From assembly GCA_001603075.1 (NCBI GenBank), contig LVBB01000121.1:62001-126000 (forward strand): a stretch of 64,000 nt of DNA, given 5' to 3'. Source of the stretch: Phycisphaerales bacterium Planc_01. Lineage in GTDB: Bacteria > Planctomycetota > Phycisphaerae > Sedimentisphaerales > Anaerobacaceae. Within the stretch, counting starts at the first letter, position 1. Every line of letters starts with the position of its first letter. The notes beneath the pieces are model-generated. The model was not told the origin of the DNA and did not search any database. It saw only the letters and a list, made by a program, of their open reading frames with translations. This document shows positions 44,019 through 52,366 of this stretch, piece by piece. Both the position numbers and the translations under genes were made by a program.

Positions 44019-44478
44019 ATCCGACAACCTCCAGCGGCGAATAGATGGCGATCTCGCCATAGCCGTGCAGCTTGTTCACCGCGTTATATTTGGGAATCTT
44101 CTGGAAATTCACGATGTGGCGAAAGTTCCAACTGACAATCATGGACGTCTCTGCCACCGTCGCCAAGGCAACGTGCAGCGCATCAGTGGCGTATCGCTCA
44201 GAGACAATACGCGCACCGAGATACGCCTGCTGCAACCGCAGCGTCTCGTCGGTAACCGAGGCGACGCGTGCGATGAGCAGGAGGTCGTCAAACAGTCGAC
44301 GGACCGCGTCGGGGGCCGCTGCGATCTCCTGGCTGACCACTTCTGATGTGACAAGTCCAAAGCTGCCCGCGACCACAGCGTCAACGAACGCCCTGCTCGG
44401 CTCGCTGAACTCGTCGTCAAACACGCCGCCAAACACGGACGTATCCGCGTATACCGAGATGGTCCTTTGCCCTGCCAT
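43999..44478 (-). CDS. PIN-domain protein (VapC-like)
   Basis: ATG 44478 opens 159 residues with the PIN pattern: VYADTSVFGGVFDDEF with the first acidic residue D12, TSEVVSQEI for the second, RYATDALHVALATVAETSMIVSWNFRHIVN for the third acidic cluster. The end (KIPKYNAVNKLHGYGEIAIYSP) is typical of one PIN subfamily. Such proteins usually cleave RNA and act as toxins. The overlapping small gene downstream is the likely partner. Confidence 0.85.
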   Translation of the reverse strand: MAGQRTISVYADTSVFGGVFDDEFSEPSRAFVDAVVAGSFGLVTSEVVSQEIAAAPDAVRRLFDDLLLIARVASVTDETLRLQQAYLGARIVSERYATDALHVALATVAETSMIVSWNFRHIVNFQKIPKYNAVNKLHGYGEIAIYSPLEVVGYEDEEL

Positions 44479-44483
44479 ACCAC

Positions 44484-44708
44484 CTATGATAACGGTATGT
44501 CGGTCTTGCGACAAAAGGAAAACCAAGCCAGACGGTTGGCAAGCACGGAGGAAAAGCCCCTGCGCGGCATCTGCCGTCTCGTCTGGTCCCAGGCGATGTG
44601 CAGACACTCGCGGGCCAGAGGATCGGCGAAGATCGCGCGCCGGTCGTGCGTCACGACCGTGAAGTAATAGTACCCGCCCGGGAAATTCGCCCGCCGGTAA
44701 TCCGTCAT
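44484..44708 (-). pseudogene. REP-associated tyrosine transposase (RAYT) N-terminal remnant
   Basis: The start MTDYRRANFPGGYYYFTVVTHDRRAIF, then LARECLHIAWDQTRRQ, is the first ~50 residues of a RAYT (TnpA_REP) protein. The HxH motif and the rest are missing, and the sequence changes at once into unrelated residues and a stop just before the PIN gene. A cluster of REP-like palindromes begins about 50 bp upstream of its start, as expected for this transposase family. Confidence 0.75.
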
Positions 44709-44760
44709 CGCGATGCCTCCTCCGCATTTTACGCAGCATGGGCTCAACACTCGAAAGGTC

Positions 44761-45030
44761 CGCATGGGCTGAAGCCCATCCTACATTCTCCCTGGCGCAC
44801 GCGGCGATCCCTCCTGAGCTCGAACCAGGGATCTATTCTATCTCGGACCCGCCGAAAATGCAAACGGACCGTCGGTATCGCGATTCGGTAGGATGGGCTT
44901 GAGCCCATGCGGTATGCCTATTACAGAATCTGCTCGGCCGCAATTCACCCTTACCCGAGAGACGGCTGAAGCCTCGAAGGGTCCGCATGGGCTGAAGCCC
45001 ATCCTACAATCTCTGAAGCCCATCCTACGG
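44761..45030. repeat. Cluster of REP-like palindromes
   Basis: At least four copies of CATGGGCTGAAGCCCATCCTAC or its inverse lie at 44764-44785, 44889-44911, 44988-45007 and (half copy) 45013-45027. Two of them face each other (44764 and 44889), as in REP doublets. More copies are at 36067, 40263, 41605, 45880 and 55455. The 45031-45320 stretch is non-coding and made of short AATCCGAAA-type units. Confidence 0.85.
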
Positions 45031-45321
45031 GGTATGGGGGCGTACCGGTTTCGCCTCGCTCAGGACGCCCAGGTCAGGGCGGGCTTTCCTTCGGCTTCGC
45101 TCGGGACAAGCTTGGCGGCGTGGGCGCATTGGCGAAGGTAGAGTGGGCCAAATCCGAACCACGCAATCCGAAGCTCGAAACAAACACGAATGACCGAAGA
45201 TTCAATGTCCAAAAACGGCCCATTGAAGGCCGATCCGCAGATGCGGGTTTCTGTCATCTGGATTTCGGCCCTTGAGGTTTGTTTCGGATTTCGCCTTTGA
45301 GATTTCGCATTTTCCGCCGCA

Positions 45322-45512
45322 CGGCCATACCGGTCTCTTCGGCCAGGGCCTTGAAGCACTCGATCCCGTCGACGCCCAGCCGCAACGTGACCTGTTTTTT
45401 GAGCCCCTTGGCATAGGGGTTCCGGCGGCCCGCGCCTGCGCTTCGCCGTGGGCCTCGTCGTTCTCGAACAAGCGGCAATGAAGAAATACGTATCGGCGAA
45501 ACACGCGCTCAT
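45322..45512 (-). pseudogene. Frameshifted PIN toxin start joined to a CopG/BrnA-like antitoxin fragment
   Basis: From ATG 45512 the frame reads MSACFADTYFFIA, the start of a PIN domain. A shift at about 45473 moves the sequence to another frame that reads LFENDEAHGEAQARAAG, the expected continuation. At about 45421 a third frame gives NPYAKGLKKQVTLRLGVDGI then ECFKALAEETGMAV, the ribbon-helix-helix part of a BrnA/CopG-like antitoxin; it runs directly into an AATCCGAAA-type repeat at 45320. Both genes are therefore incomplete. Confidence 0.65.
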
Positions 45513-45748
45513 GCTCGCGGCGTTCCATGGAGATAGTTGTCGTGATTTCGAGCCAGATCGGAAGGCCCCTCCTTGACGACACCCGAAAAGGACAGGAGCC
45601 CTTCGCGCAGGTGCTGTGTCTCCTGCGAATCGGGCGAGACGTCTTTATTCGAGTCCAGCGGCTCAACGCGCACGTCGGCCCCCTCGCGCAGGCGCACGCC
45701 CGATTCCAGCACGATCACCCCGTTCCTGACCCGGCCTCGATACGTCAT
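45509..45748 (-). CDS. DUF104/AF2212-type antitoxin
   Basis: The 79-residue protein starts MTYRGRVRNGVIVLESGVRLREGADVRVEPL, the beta-barrel N terminus of this antitoxin family, and ends DLARNHDNYLHGTPRA as in relatives. AGGTGG lies before ATG 45748. Its stop overlaps the start of the frameshifted PIN gene (ATGA), the normal antitoxin-toxin order. It is intact while the toxin is broken. Confidence 0.75.
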   Translation of the reverse strand: MTYRGRVRNGVIVLESGVRLREGADVRVEPLDSNKDVSPDSQETQHLREGLLSFSGVVKEGPSDLARNHDNYLHGTPRA

Positions 45749-46051
45749 ACACCACCTCATGCATCGCTTGTCTTCACGATCTGAGCGTAGCTTTTCCAGG
45801 GGGATATGCCAAGACAGATCGGGTACAGAGAAATGGACAGGGGTAACCCGCATCTTACGTATTGCCGGGCCTTGGGCGGCATGGGCTGAAGCCCATCCTA
45901 CGACTTCCAGCATTCCAATCGTTTCGCGGGCGGGACGCCCACGGAACCCAAGGGCGGAGCCTGTCCCGTTCGGCAATGCTCAGGGCAAGCTCTGAGCGCA
46001 GTCGAAGGAACGCCCTCGCCGCGGGTTAGAACTGGTCGAGGAAACGGTCAT
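45749..46051. repeat. Gap with one REP-like copy
   Basis: Contains the palindrome CATGGGCTGAAGCCCATCC at 45881-45899 and a CTGAGCGCAGTCGAAGGAAC motif at 45993-46012 related to the ~107-bp repeat family. No gene seen. Confidence 0.6.
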
Positions 46052-46273
46052 TTATCCGCGCTGGCTGTTGCTGCCGTTGTAGTCAAGCGAAACGACCATG
46101 AGAGGCTCGATGACGGACCAGGAATCGTCAGGCTGCACAACGATGACTCGGCGTCCGCCAACCGCGACCATCTCCGGATGCCGGACGGCCAGCGACCGCC
46201 CGTCTGCCAGGCGCATCGAAAATGGCTCGAACGGCCGATGCTGTAATGCTTCACGAATACCTGCCAAGTCCAT
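46052..46273 (-). CDS. Small conserved hypothetical protein
   Basis: The 73-residue protein (MDLAGIREALQHRPFEPFSM, RLADGRSLAVRHPEMVAV, RVIVVQPDD, then LMVVSLDY) matches a pattern I recall for short planctomycete and related proteins: an N-terminal helix, then a small beta sheet. Its function is unknown. GGAGCGGAAG precedes the ATG. It follows pheS on the same strand by about 140 bp and may be read with that operon. A longer frame in another phase (46048-46338) is a shadow. Confidence 0.65.
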   Translation of the reverse strand: MDLAGIREALQHRPFEPFSMRLADGRSLAVRHPEMVAVGGRRVIVVQPDDSWSVIEPLMVVSLDYNGSNSQRG

Positions 46274-46414
46274 CTTCCGCTCCTATCTCTGGTACCGTCA
46301 ATACGCACAGTATAGGCCGTTGGTGCTGCCGCTGTCAAACCGAACCGGCCGAAATCCAGGGACGCAGGCAGGCACGGAGGCCTGCCCCTATGCGATGTTC
46401 AGGCATATGGGCGG

Positions 46415-47404
46415 TTAGAACTGGTCGAGGAAGCGGAGGTCGTTTTCGAAGAGCCAGCGGATGTCGGTGATTTCGTACTTGCGCATGGCGAGTCGTTCGA
46501 TGCCGAATCCGAAGGCCCAGCCGGTGTACTTTTCGCTGTCGATACCGACGGCGTCGAAGACGTTGGGGTCGACCATGCCGCAACCGCCCATCTCGACCCA
46601 GGTCTCGTTGCCGGCCTTGTCGGTCAGCAATAGATCGACTTCGGCGCTGGGCTCGGTGAACGGGAAGAAGCTCGGCCGGAAGCGCCACTGCGTCTCGGGG
46701 CCGAAGAAGACGTGGATGAACTGCTCGATGGTGGTCTTCATGTCCACCATGCTGACGCCTTCATCGACGACGAGGGCTTCGAGCTGGTGGAACATGTACA
46801 TGTGCGTGGCGTCGACGGTGTCGGGGCGGTAGACGCGGCCGGGGGCGACGACGCGGATCGGCGGCCTGGTGTTCTCCATGACGCGGATCTGGATCGTCGA
46901 GGTCTGGCTGCGCAGCAGGACGTTGTCCTCGATGTAGAAGTTATCCAGCGGGTCGCGGGCGGGGTGCTCCGGCGGGATGTTCAGGGCGACGAAGTTGTGC
47001 CACTCGTCCTCGACCTCGGGGCCGTAGGCGACGGCGAACCCCATCCGGCCGAAGATGTCGAGCAGCTCGGAGATCGTCTGGCTGATGACGTGGGGCTTGC
47101 CCCGGCTGACGGGCAGGCCGGGAAGCGTCACGTCGATGCGCGGTCGCTTGGGCTTCTGGGTCTGTTCGAGGGCGGCCTTACGCTGCTCGAAAGCGGCGGC
47201 GACGTCCTTCTTGATGCGGTTGGCGAGCTGGCCGGCCTTGGGCTTGTCTTCCTTGGGCAGCGAACCGATCCGGCTGAGCAGGTCGGTGACCGTACCCTTG
47301 CGGCCGAGGTACCGGATGCGGTAGTCCTCGAGGGCCTTGAGGTCGGCGACGGCCTCCAGGTCCGCCAGGGCCTGCCGCCCGATTTGTTCAAACTGCTCCA
47401 GCAT
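46415..47404 (-). CDS. pheS: Phenylalanine-tRNA ligase alpha subunit
   Basis: PheS is the catalytic half of the (alpha-beta)2 enzyme that charges tRNAPhe. The 329-residue protein has the N-terminal coiled coil (about 1-85), then class II motifs: HPARDPLDNFYIE, LLRSQTSTIQIRVM and APGRVYRPDTVDATHMYMFHQLEAL (motif 2), WRFRPSFFPFTEPSAEVDL, EMGGCGMVDPNVF, and GWAFGFGIERLAMRKY (motif 3). It ends the thrS-infC-rpmI-rplT-pheS cluster. pheT, which usually follows directly, is absent: the next frame is a small hypothetical protein and then repeats. Confidence 0.97.
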   Translation of the reverse strand: MLEQFEQIGRQALADLEAVADLKALEDYRIRYLGRKGTVTDLLSRIGSLPKEDKPKAGQLANRIKKDVAAAFEQRKAALEQTQKPKRPRIDVTLPGLPVSRGKPHVISQTISELLDIFGRMGFAVAYGPEVEDEWHNFVALNIPPEHPARDPLDNFYIEDNVLLRSQTSTIQIRVMENTRPPIRVVAPGRVYRPDTVDATHMYMFHQLEALVVDEGVSMVDMKTTIEQFIHVFFGPETQWRFRPSFFPFTEPSAEVDLLLTDKAGNETWVEMGGCGMVDPNVFDAVGIDSEKYTGWAFGFGIERLAMRKYEITDIRWLFENDLRFLDQF

Positions 47405-47465
47405 GGTCCGTGCCTCGTGGCTCGTTGCTCGTGTCTCGTCAAGCGTCTCCGCCGCTGGCGGAGGA

Positions 47466-47719
47466 CGTCAAATCCGAATGCCGAAACCCGAAATCCGAAA
47501 CAAGCACGAATTGCGAAAGCCCAAATCCGAAACCATCGCTTCGCAGCCAGAAGGCTCCTTGTTTAGGGCATTCGAACCTGGCTATTTCGAATTTGCCTCG
47601 GATTTCGTACTTCGAAATTCGAATTCTCTGAACGCTGGCACCCACCGGAGGGGCCAACTCCCATTCACACGCCAACCCGGTCCCGGCCAGATTCCTCGAC
47701 TGCGCTCGGAATGACAAAG
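47466..47719. repeat. Short-unit repeat tract and inverted fragment of the ~107-bp repeat
   Basis: Positions 47466-47640 are built from degenerate CCGAAATCCGAAA and CGAATT-like units. 47690-47719 (ATTCCTCGACTGCGCTCGGA) is an inverted piece of the repeat seen at 10965 and 12008. The tract separates rplT from pheS. Confidence 0.7.
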
Positions 47720-47734
47720 TACGGCAGGCGACCG

Positions 47735-48091
47735 TCAGGCCAAGGCGGCTTTGACGGCTGCGGCGATCTTGTCGAAGCCGTCGGGGTCGGCGATGGCGAT
47801 CTCGCTGAGCATCTTGCGGTTCAGCGCGATGTTGGCCTTCTTGCAGCCGTTGATGAACTCGCTGTAGCGCAGTTGCCTGGCTCGGCAGGCGGCGTTCAGA
47901 CGTACGACCCACAGGCCGCGGAACTCGCGTTTTCGTCGGCGGCGATCGGTCTTGGCGTTGACTTCCGCCCGTGTGGCGGCCTCTTTGGCCAGGCGAATGA
48001 GGCGGCCGGCGGCACCGCGATGGCCGCTGACCGATTTGAGGATTCGTTTCTTGGCCTGCCGTGCGGCGGCGCCTTTGCGAACTCGTGGCAT
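47735..48091 (-). CDS. rplT: 50S ribosomal protein L20
   Basis: The 118-residue protein is typical L20: MPRVRKGAAARQAKKRILK, then RGLWVVRLNAACRARQLRYSEFINGCKKANIALNRKMLSEIA and a C-terminal domain. It binds 23S rRNA early in 50S assembly and, in other bacteria, represses its own operon. It follows rpmI by about 107 bp. Confidence 0.98.
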   Translation of the reverse strand: MPRVRKGAAARQAKKRILKSVSGHRGAAGRLIRLAKEAATRAEVNAKTDRRRRKREFRGLWVVRLNAACRARQLRYSEFINGCKKANIALNRKMLSEIAIADPDGFDKIAAAVKAALA

Positions 48092-48198
48092 ATCAGCTTT
48101 TCCTTACAAATCGTCGTTCCGGCCCGCTGCGGCAGCTGATGGGCGCCGAGAAGCAGGACGTGCAATATGAAATCGACCCCGCAGGGGCGTACGTTGGC

Positions 48199-48396
48199 CT
48201 ATTTGGCGCCCAGCTTGAGCTTCATGGTCTCGGCGGTCTTGATCCCCGTCACGGACGGACTGCTCAGCCGGCGGCGACGCTTGGCGTTCTTGCTGCTCAT
48301 CAGGTGACCGGAGCCGGCACGACGGTGCTTGACCTTGCCTGTGGCGGTCACTTTGACTCGTTTGGCGAGCCCTTTATGGGTTTTCTGCTTCGGCAT
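48199..48396 (-). CDS. rpmI: 50S ribosomal protein L35
   Basis: The 65-residue protein ([42 protein letters not shown]) matches L35 along its length. It lies between infC and rplT in the standard order. Confidence 0.97.
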   Translation of the reverse strand: MPKQKTHKGLAKRVKVTATGKVKHRRAGSGHLMSSKNAKRRRRLSSPSVTGIKTAETMKLKLGAK

Positions 48397-48555
48397 CTGC
48401 CCTGAACCTCACAACCATGGATGCAATTCGCTCTATACGGATAAAAGTGGGAGTATACCCTCGCCGATGCGAGCGGTCAAGCCGCATTGAGGAACTTTGC
48501 GAAAAATAGCTGCCCTGCCGGCCCGCCGACACCGCCGGGCCTGGGGCCGCCCCGG

Positions 48556-49071
48556 CTACAGCTTCGGGACCACCAGAAGTGTCATGCGCCGCCCGGACAT
48601 CATCGACGGCCGCTCCACCTTGGCCAGGTCTTCCAGCGTTTCGGTCACCTGCGTCAGAAGATCGTAGCCGTGCTCCTTGTGAAGCATCTGACGGCCCCGG
48701 AACATGACGGTGAACTGCACCTTATGACCCTTCTCCAGGAACTCGCGGGCGTGTTTGACCTTGATCTCCAGGTCGTGCGTATCGGTTTCGGGCCGCAACC
48801 GGATTTCCTTCAGCGTCGCAACGTGATGCTGGCTCTTCTTGTGTGAGTCCCTCATCCGCCGCTTCTGCTGGTATAACCACTTGCCGTAGTCCATTATCCG
48901 GCAGACGGGCGGATCGCTCGTCGGGGCCACCTCGACCAAGTCCAGGCCAACCTCGCGGGCCCTGGCCAGCGCATCGTCCTTGCGAACGACCCCCACCTGA
49001 TTGTCTTCCTCGTCAATAAGCCGAATGGTATCGGCCTTGACTCCCCCGTTTACACGTAGGCCTTTTTTCAC
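48556..49071 (-). CDS. infC: Translation initiation factor IF-3
   Basis: IF-3 checks the initiator codon and keeps the ribosomal subunits apart. The 171-residue product has the N domain (VNGGVKADTIRLIDEEDNQVG, ALARAREVGLDLVEVAPTSDPPVCRIMDYGKWLYQ) and the C domain (EIRLRPETDTHDLEIKVKHAREFLEKGHKVQFTVMFRGR). The start used is GTG 49071. A non-AUG start is common for infC and often serves autoregulation, because IF-3 rejects such codons. GC-rich inverted repeats lie between infC and rpmI (48480-48550), with no clear T-run terminator. Confidence 0.97.
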   Translation of the reverse strand: MKKGLRVNGGVKADTIRLIDEEDNQVGVVRKDDALARAREVGLDLVEVAPTSDPPVCRIMDYGKWLYQQKRRMRDSHKKSQHHVATLKEIRLRPETDTHDLEIKVKHAREFLEKGHKVQFTVMFRGRQMLHKEHGYDLLTQVTETLEDLAKVERPSMMSGRRMTLLVVPKL

Positions 49072-49164
49072 GTGTTAGGACCACCTTACCTTTCTCAAAA
49101 GAACATCAAAACGAGCGATTTCGCGGCCCACCGGTCGCACGAGCCACCGACCGCGAAGATCGTC

Positions 49165-51081
49165 TCAGAACTCGACACTCAGGTCTTTATCGGCGATTTT
49201 CCGCGTGACCGTTGCCAAAAACTCCACTACGGGCATGGTTCGGGTCTCCTGGCTGTTCCGGACCCGCACGCTGACCGCATCGGCCTCGGCCTCCTTGGGC
49301 CCGACCACGAGCATATACGGCACCTTTTCCCCATGGGTTTTGGCGATTTTGGCGCCGATCTTCTCGTCCGACAGATCGGCCCCACAACGGAGCCCGGCCG
49401 CAAAGAGCCGCTGCTGCACCGCCCGCCCGTACTCGCTGGTCTTCTCGCTGATCGGCAGCACCCTCGCCTGCTCCGGCGACAGCCACACCGGCATCGCCCC
49501 GGCGTAGTGCTCGATCAGAATCCCCATAAACCGCTCGAACGACCCCAGCACCGCCCGATGGATCATTACCGGAACCTTCTCCGTGTTGTCCTCGGCCGTA
49601 TAGACCAGCTCGAACCGCTGCGGCATCGAAAAATCAAGCTGGATCGTCCCAAGCTGCCACGACCGCTTGAGGCAGTCGCGGATATGGAAGTCGATCTTCG
49701 GCCCGTAAAACGCCCCATCCCCCTCGTTGATCTTGTAGTCGATCCCCTTGTGCTCCAGGGCCGCCTTCAGCGCGCCGGTCGCAACGTCCCAGATCTCGTC
49801 CGAGCCGATGTGCTTGATCGGCTTGGTGCTCAGCTCGATCGCGAAATCCTCGAAGCCGAACGACCGGTACGTCTCGAAAATCAGGTTGATCACCCCGACG
49901 ATCTCCGCCTCGATCTGCTCGGGCATGCAGAAAATATGGGCGTCGTCCTGCGTAAACTGTCGCACCCGGAACAGCCCGTGCATCACCCCGCTGGCCTCGT
50001 GCCGGTGCACCATGCCGAACTCGGCGATCCGCATCGGAAACTCGCGATACGAGTGCTTCGTGGTCTTGTAGACCAGGCAGCCGCCGGGGCAGTTCATCGG
50101 CTTGACGGCATACGTGACGTCGTCGATCTCGCAGAAGTACATGTTCTCTTTGTAGTTGTCCCAGTGCCCGCTGCGGTGCCACAGCTCCTCGTTCAGGATG
50201 ATCGGCGTGCGGATCTCCTTGTACCCGTACTTGCGGTTCAGCCCGCTCATGAACCCCACGATCTGGTTCCAGATGACCATGCCCTTGGGGTGCATGAACG
50301 CGAAGCCCGGGCCCATCTCGCTGAAGCTGAACAGGTCCAGTTGCCGGCCCAGGACGCGATGGTCTCGCCTCTTGGCCTCTTCGAGCCGGTTGAGGTACTC
50401 GTCAAGCTCCTTCTGGGTCGGCCAGGCGGTGCCGTAGACCCGCTGGAGCATCTTCTGGGTGGGGTCGCCGTGCCAGTAGGCCCCGGCTACGCTCATCACC
50501 TTGAAGGCCCCGACCTTGCCGGTGCTGGGCACGTGCGGCCCGCGACAGAGGTCCTCGAAACCGTCCCCATGCGAGTAGAAGCTGATCGTCGCACTATCGA
50601 CCCGCTGGATATTATCGGTCTTGTACCGGTCGCCCGCCAGCTTCGCCAAGGCCTCGTCCCGGCTCATCTGGGTGCGGACGAACGGCTCGTCGGCCTTGGC
50701 GATCTCGGCCATCTCGGCCTCGATCCGGGCAAAATCGTCCGGGCGAATGGGCTCGTCCAGATCGATATCGTAGTAGAAACCGTCCTCGACCGTCGGCCCG
50801 TAGACCAACCTGGTCTGCGGCCACAGCCGGCAGATCGCCTCGGCCATCACGTGGGCACAGCTATGGCGCATCGCGTCGAGGCCCTCGGCGTCCTTCGCCG
50901 TAACGATCTGGACCCGGTCGCCGTCCTTGACCGTCGCGGCAAGATCCACCAACTCGCCGTCCACGCGGCCCACGAGGGCCGCCCTGGCCAGTCCCGGCCC
51001 GATCTGCTCGGCCACCTGCCGGACCGTCGCACCGTCGGCGACCGCCAACACCCGGCCGTCGGGAAGAGTAATGTTCGCCAT
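49165..51081 (-). CDS. thrS: Threonine-tRNA ligase
   Basis: ThrRS charges tRNAThr and edits mischarged serine. I start at ATG 51081 (MANITLPDGRVLAV), not four codons upstream, because the TGS domain begins here (1-62). The editing domain follows with MRHSCAHVMAEAICRLW, the zinc-like HxxxH motif. The catalytic core has MNCPGGCLVYKTTKHSYREFPMRIAEFGMVHRHE and VRQFTQDDAHIFC, then the C-terminal anticodon domain from VWLSPEQARVLPISE. Total length is 638 aa, normal for the family. It is the first gene of the cluster. The gap upstream has no recognisable T-box or hairpin operator. Confidence 0.97.
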   Translation of the reverse strand: MANITLPDGRVLAVADGATVRQVAEQIGPGLARAALVGRVDGELVDLAATVKDGDRVQIVTAKDAEGLDAMRHSCAHVMAEAICRLWPQTRLVYGPTVEDGFYYDIDLDEPIRPDDFARIEAEMAEIAKADEPFVRTQMSRDEALAKLAGDRYKTDNIQRVDSATISFYSHGDGFEDLCRGPHVPSTGKVGAFKVMSVAGAYWHGDPTQKMLQRVYGTAWPTQKELDEYLNRLEEAKRRDHRVLGRQLDLFSFSEMGPGFAFMHPKGMVIWNQIVGFMSGLNRKYGYKEIRTPIILNEELWHRSGHWDNYKENMYFCEIDDVTYAVKPMNCPGGCLVYKTTKHSYREFPMRIAEFGMVHRHEASGVMHGLFRVRQFTQDDAHIFCMPEQIEAEIVGVINLIFETYRSFGFEDFAIELSTKPIKHIGSDEIWDVATGALKAALEHKGIDYKINEGDGAFYGPKIDFHIRDCLKRSWQLGTIQLDFSMPQRFELVYTAEDNTEKVPVMIHRAVLGSFERFMGILIEHYAGAMPVWLSPEQARVLPISEKTSEYGRAVQQRLFAAGLRCGADLSDEKIGAKIAKTHGEKVPYMLVVGPKEAEADAVSVRVRNSQETRTMPVVEFLATVTRKIADKDLSVEF

Positions 51082-51657
51082 ACGCCCTTTCACAATTCAC
51101 ACGCCATGCCAGGCGGTGTCCGGCACACCCCCTCGCATGCCGTATCCAGTCCGTGCCGCCCGAACCAGCCGCACGCCCCCATCGCGCAGCCCGGCCCCCG
51201 GCTACCCCAAGAGAGTACTACCCCCCACCCAACATTGTCAACCCCCATCCCACAGCCACAGAATCCGGAAATCCGCAGGTCGTGCGTCCCCTTCGACGTT
51301 GCTCAGAGCCCACCCTGAATCCGGCTGAAGGGCAGACCCGCGCACACCCCCAACGCCACACCTCGCGGCGCGCCGAGTCTGCCTCCTATATGGCCCGAAA
51401 GTGGACCTGCCAGGCAAACGCCCCCGCCCTCGCGGCCCACCGAAGAAGGAACCCGAAGACTGGGCGCATCCGCAGTGAATCCGTGTATCTCCAGGAAAGC
51501 CACCTCTTTCTTAACTACCACCGCGAACTGGCCGACAGAACGAGAGGATGGGAGCATCCTTGATGGGGTCCACGGAAGCGCACGGCCCCAAGGACAGGAA
51601 GTCGCCCGATGAGACGCGGTGCAAGGACCATTGTCCTGCAAGGGAAAGGAGACTGCC
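51082..51657. other. Gene-free stretch upstream of thrS
   Basis: No reading frame looks real over this 575-bp gap between the divergent thrS and dual-OB genes. It should hold both promoters. I could not identify a convincing -35/-10 pair. Confidence 0.45.
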
Positions 51658-52353
51658 ATGAAGATCATCGTCACCGACCTGACGAGGTTCAACAACCAAG
51701 ATGTCTGCATCGCAGGCATTTGCCCCGATACCGGGGCTTGTATCCGGCCCCTGCCCTACCTTTCCAAGGCCAGGTGTCTGGAACTCAACATCCTGCCAGG
51801 CGCGATTCTCGCGGGGCAGTTCACCCCAAGACGGTGCTCACCCCCTCATGGGGAGGATCACTCCTACAAGAATCTGGTCTTTTGCGGGCCTTGTTCTTCA
51901 GCAGCGTTCCGTAACATACTGGCGGAGAGTGCGACTGAGTCCGTGGAAGACGGGTTCTCCGTTCGGATTCCACAAGGCCAGAAGTACATACCCACAGAAA
52001 CGCCACCGAATATCTCTATCATCACACTCCGCATCGACCCACAGGGTTTGCAGATCGTCAAAGATTGCTATAATGACACCAAGCTCCGAGTCCATATCAT
52101 GGAGAACTCCGGCAGAGAACTCAGGTACATATCGATAACGGATTTGGGGTTCTATGAATGTGCCATGAGTCATGTTGCCGAGCGTGGTGCATTGGACAGG
52201 CTGAATGATTTTCTCCACTCGCAGGAGGAGGTGTTCGTCCGGGTGGGATTGAGCCGAGAACATGAGTCTCAGGGGAGAAAAGGTTTTTGGATACAGGCGA
52301 ACGGGATTTATACTTTTCCGGATTGCCCAAAGGATATAAGGTCCTACCATTGA
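51658..52353 (+). CDS. Dual-OB-like protein in a DUF488 operon
   Basis: I start at ATG 51658, 7 nt after AAAGGAG. The 231-residue protein begins MKIIVTDLTRFNNQDVCIAG then GICPDTGACIRPL. This pattern (an N-terminal beta strand, CIAGI, DTG, IRP) is what I recall for proteins named dual-OB-domain proteins, with two OB-type barrels expected in residues ~1-90 and ~100-220. There is no signal peptide or membrane segment. OB folds suggest nucleic-acid binding. It is followed at 13 nt by a DUF488 gene and then a second one, an arrangement too tight to be chance. The family call is from memory of the motif and is moderate. Confidence 0.65.
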   Translation: MKIIVTDLTRFNNQDVCIAGICPDTGACIRPLPYLSKARCLELNILPGAILAGQFTPRRCSPPHGEDHSYKNLVFCGPCSSAAFRNILAESATESVEDGFSVRIPQGQKYIPTETPPNISIITLRIDPQGLQIVKDCYNDTKLRVHIMENSGRELRYISITDLGFYECAMSHVAERGALDRLNDFLHSQEEVFVRVGLSREHESQGRKGFWIQANGIYTFPDCPKDIRSYH

Positions 52354-52366
52354 AGGTGGTGTTGAC

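Noticed and set aside
44761-45030. CRISPR-like spacing of palindromes
   Set aside because: Repeats are of REP type, irregularly spaced and in both orientations, with no cas genes.
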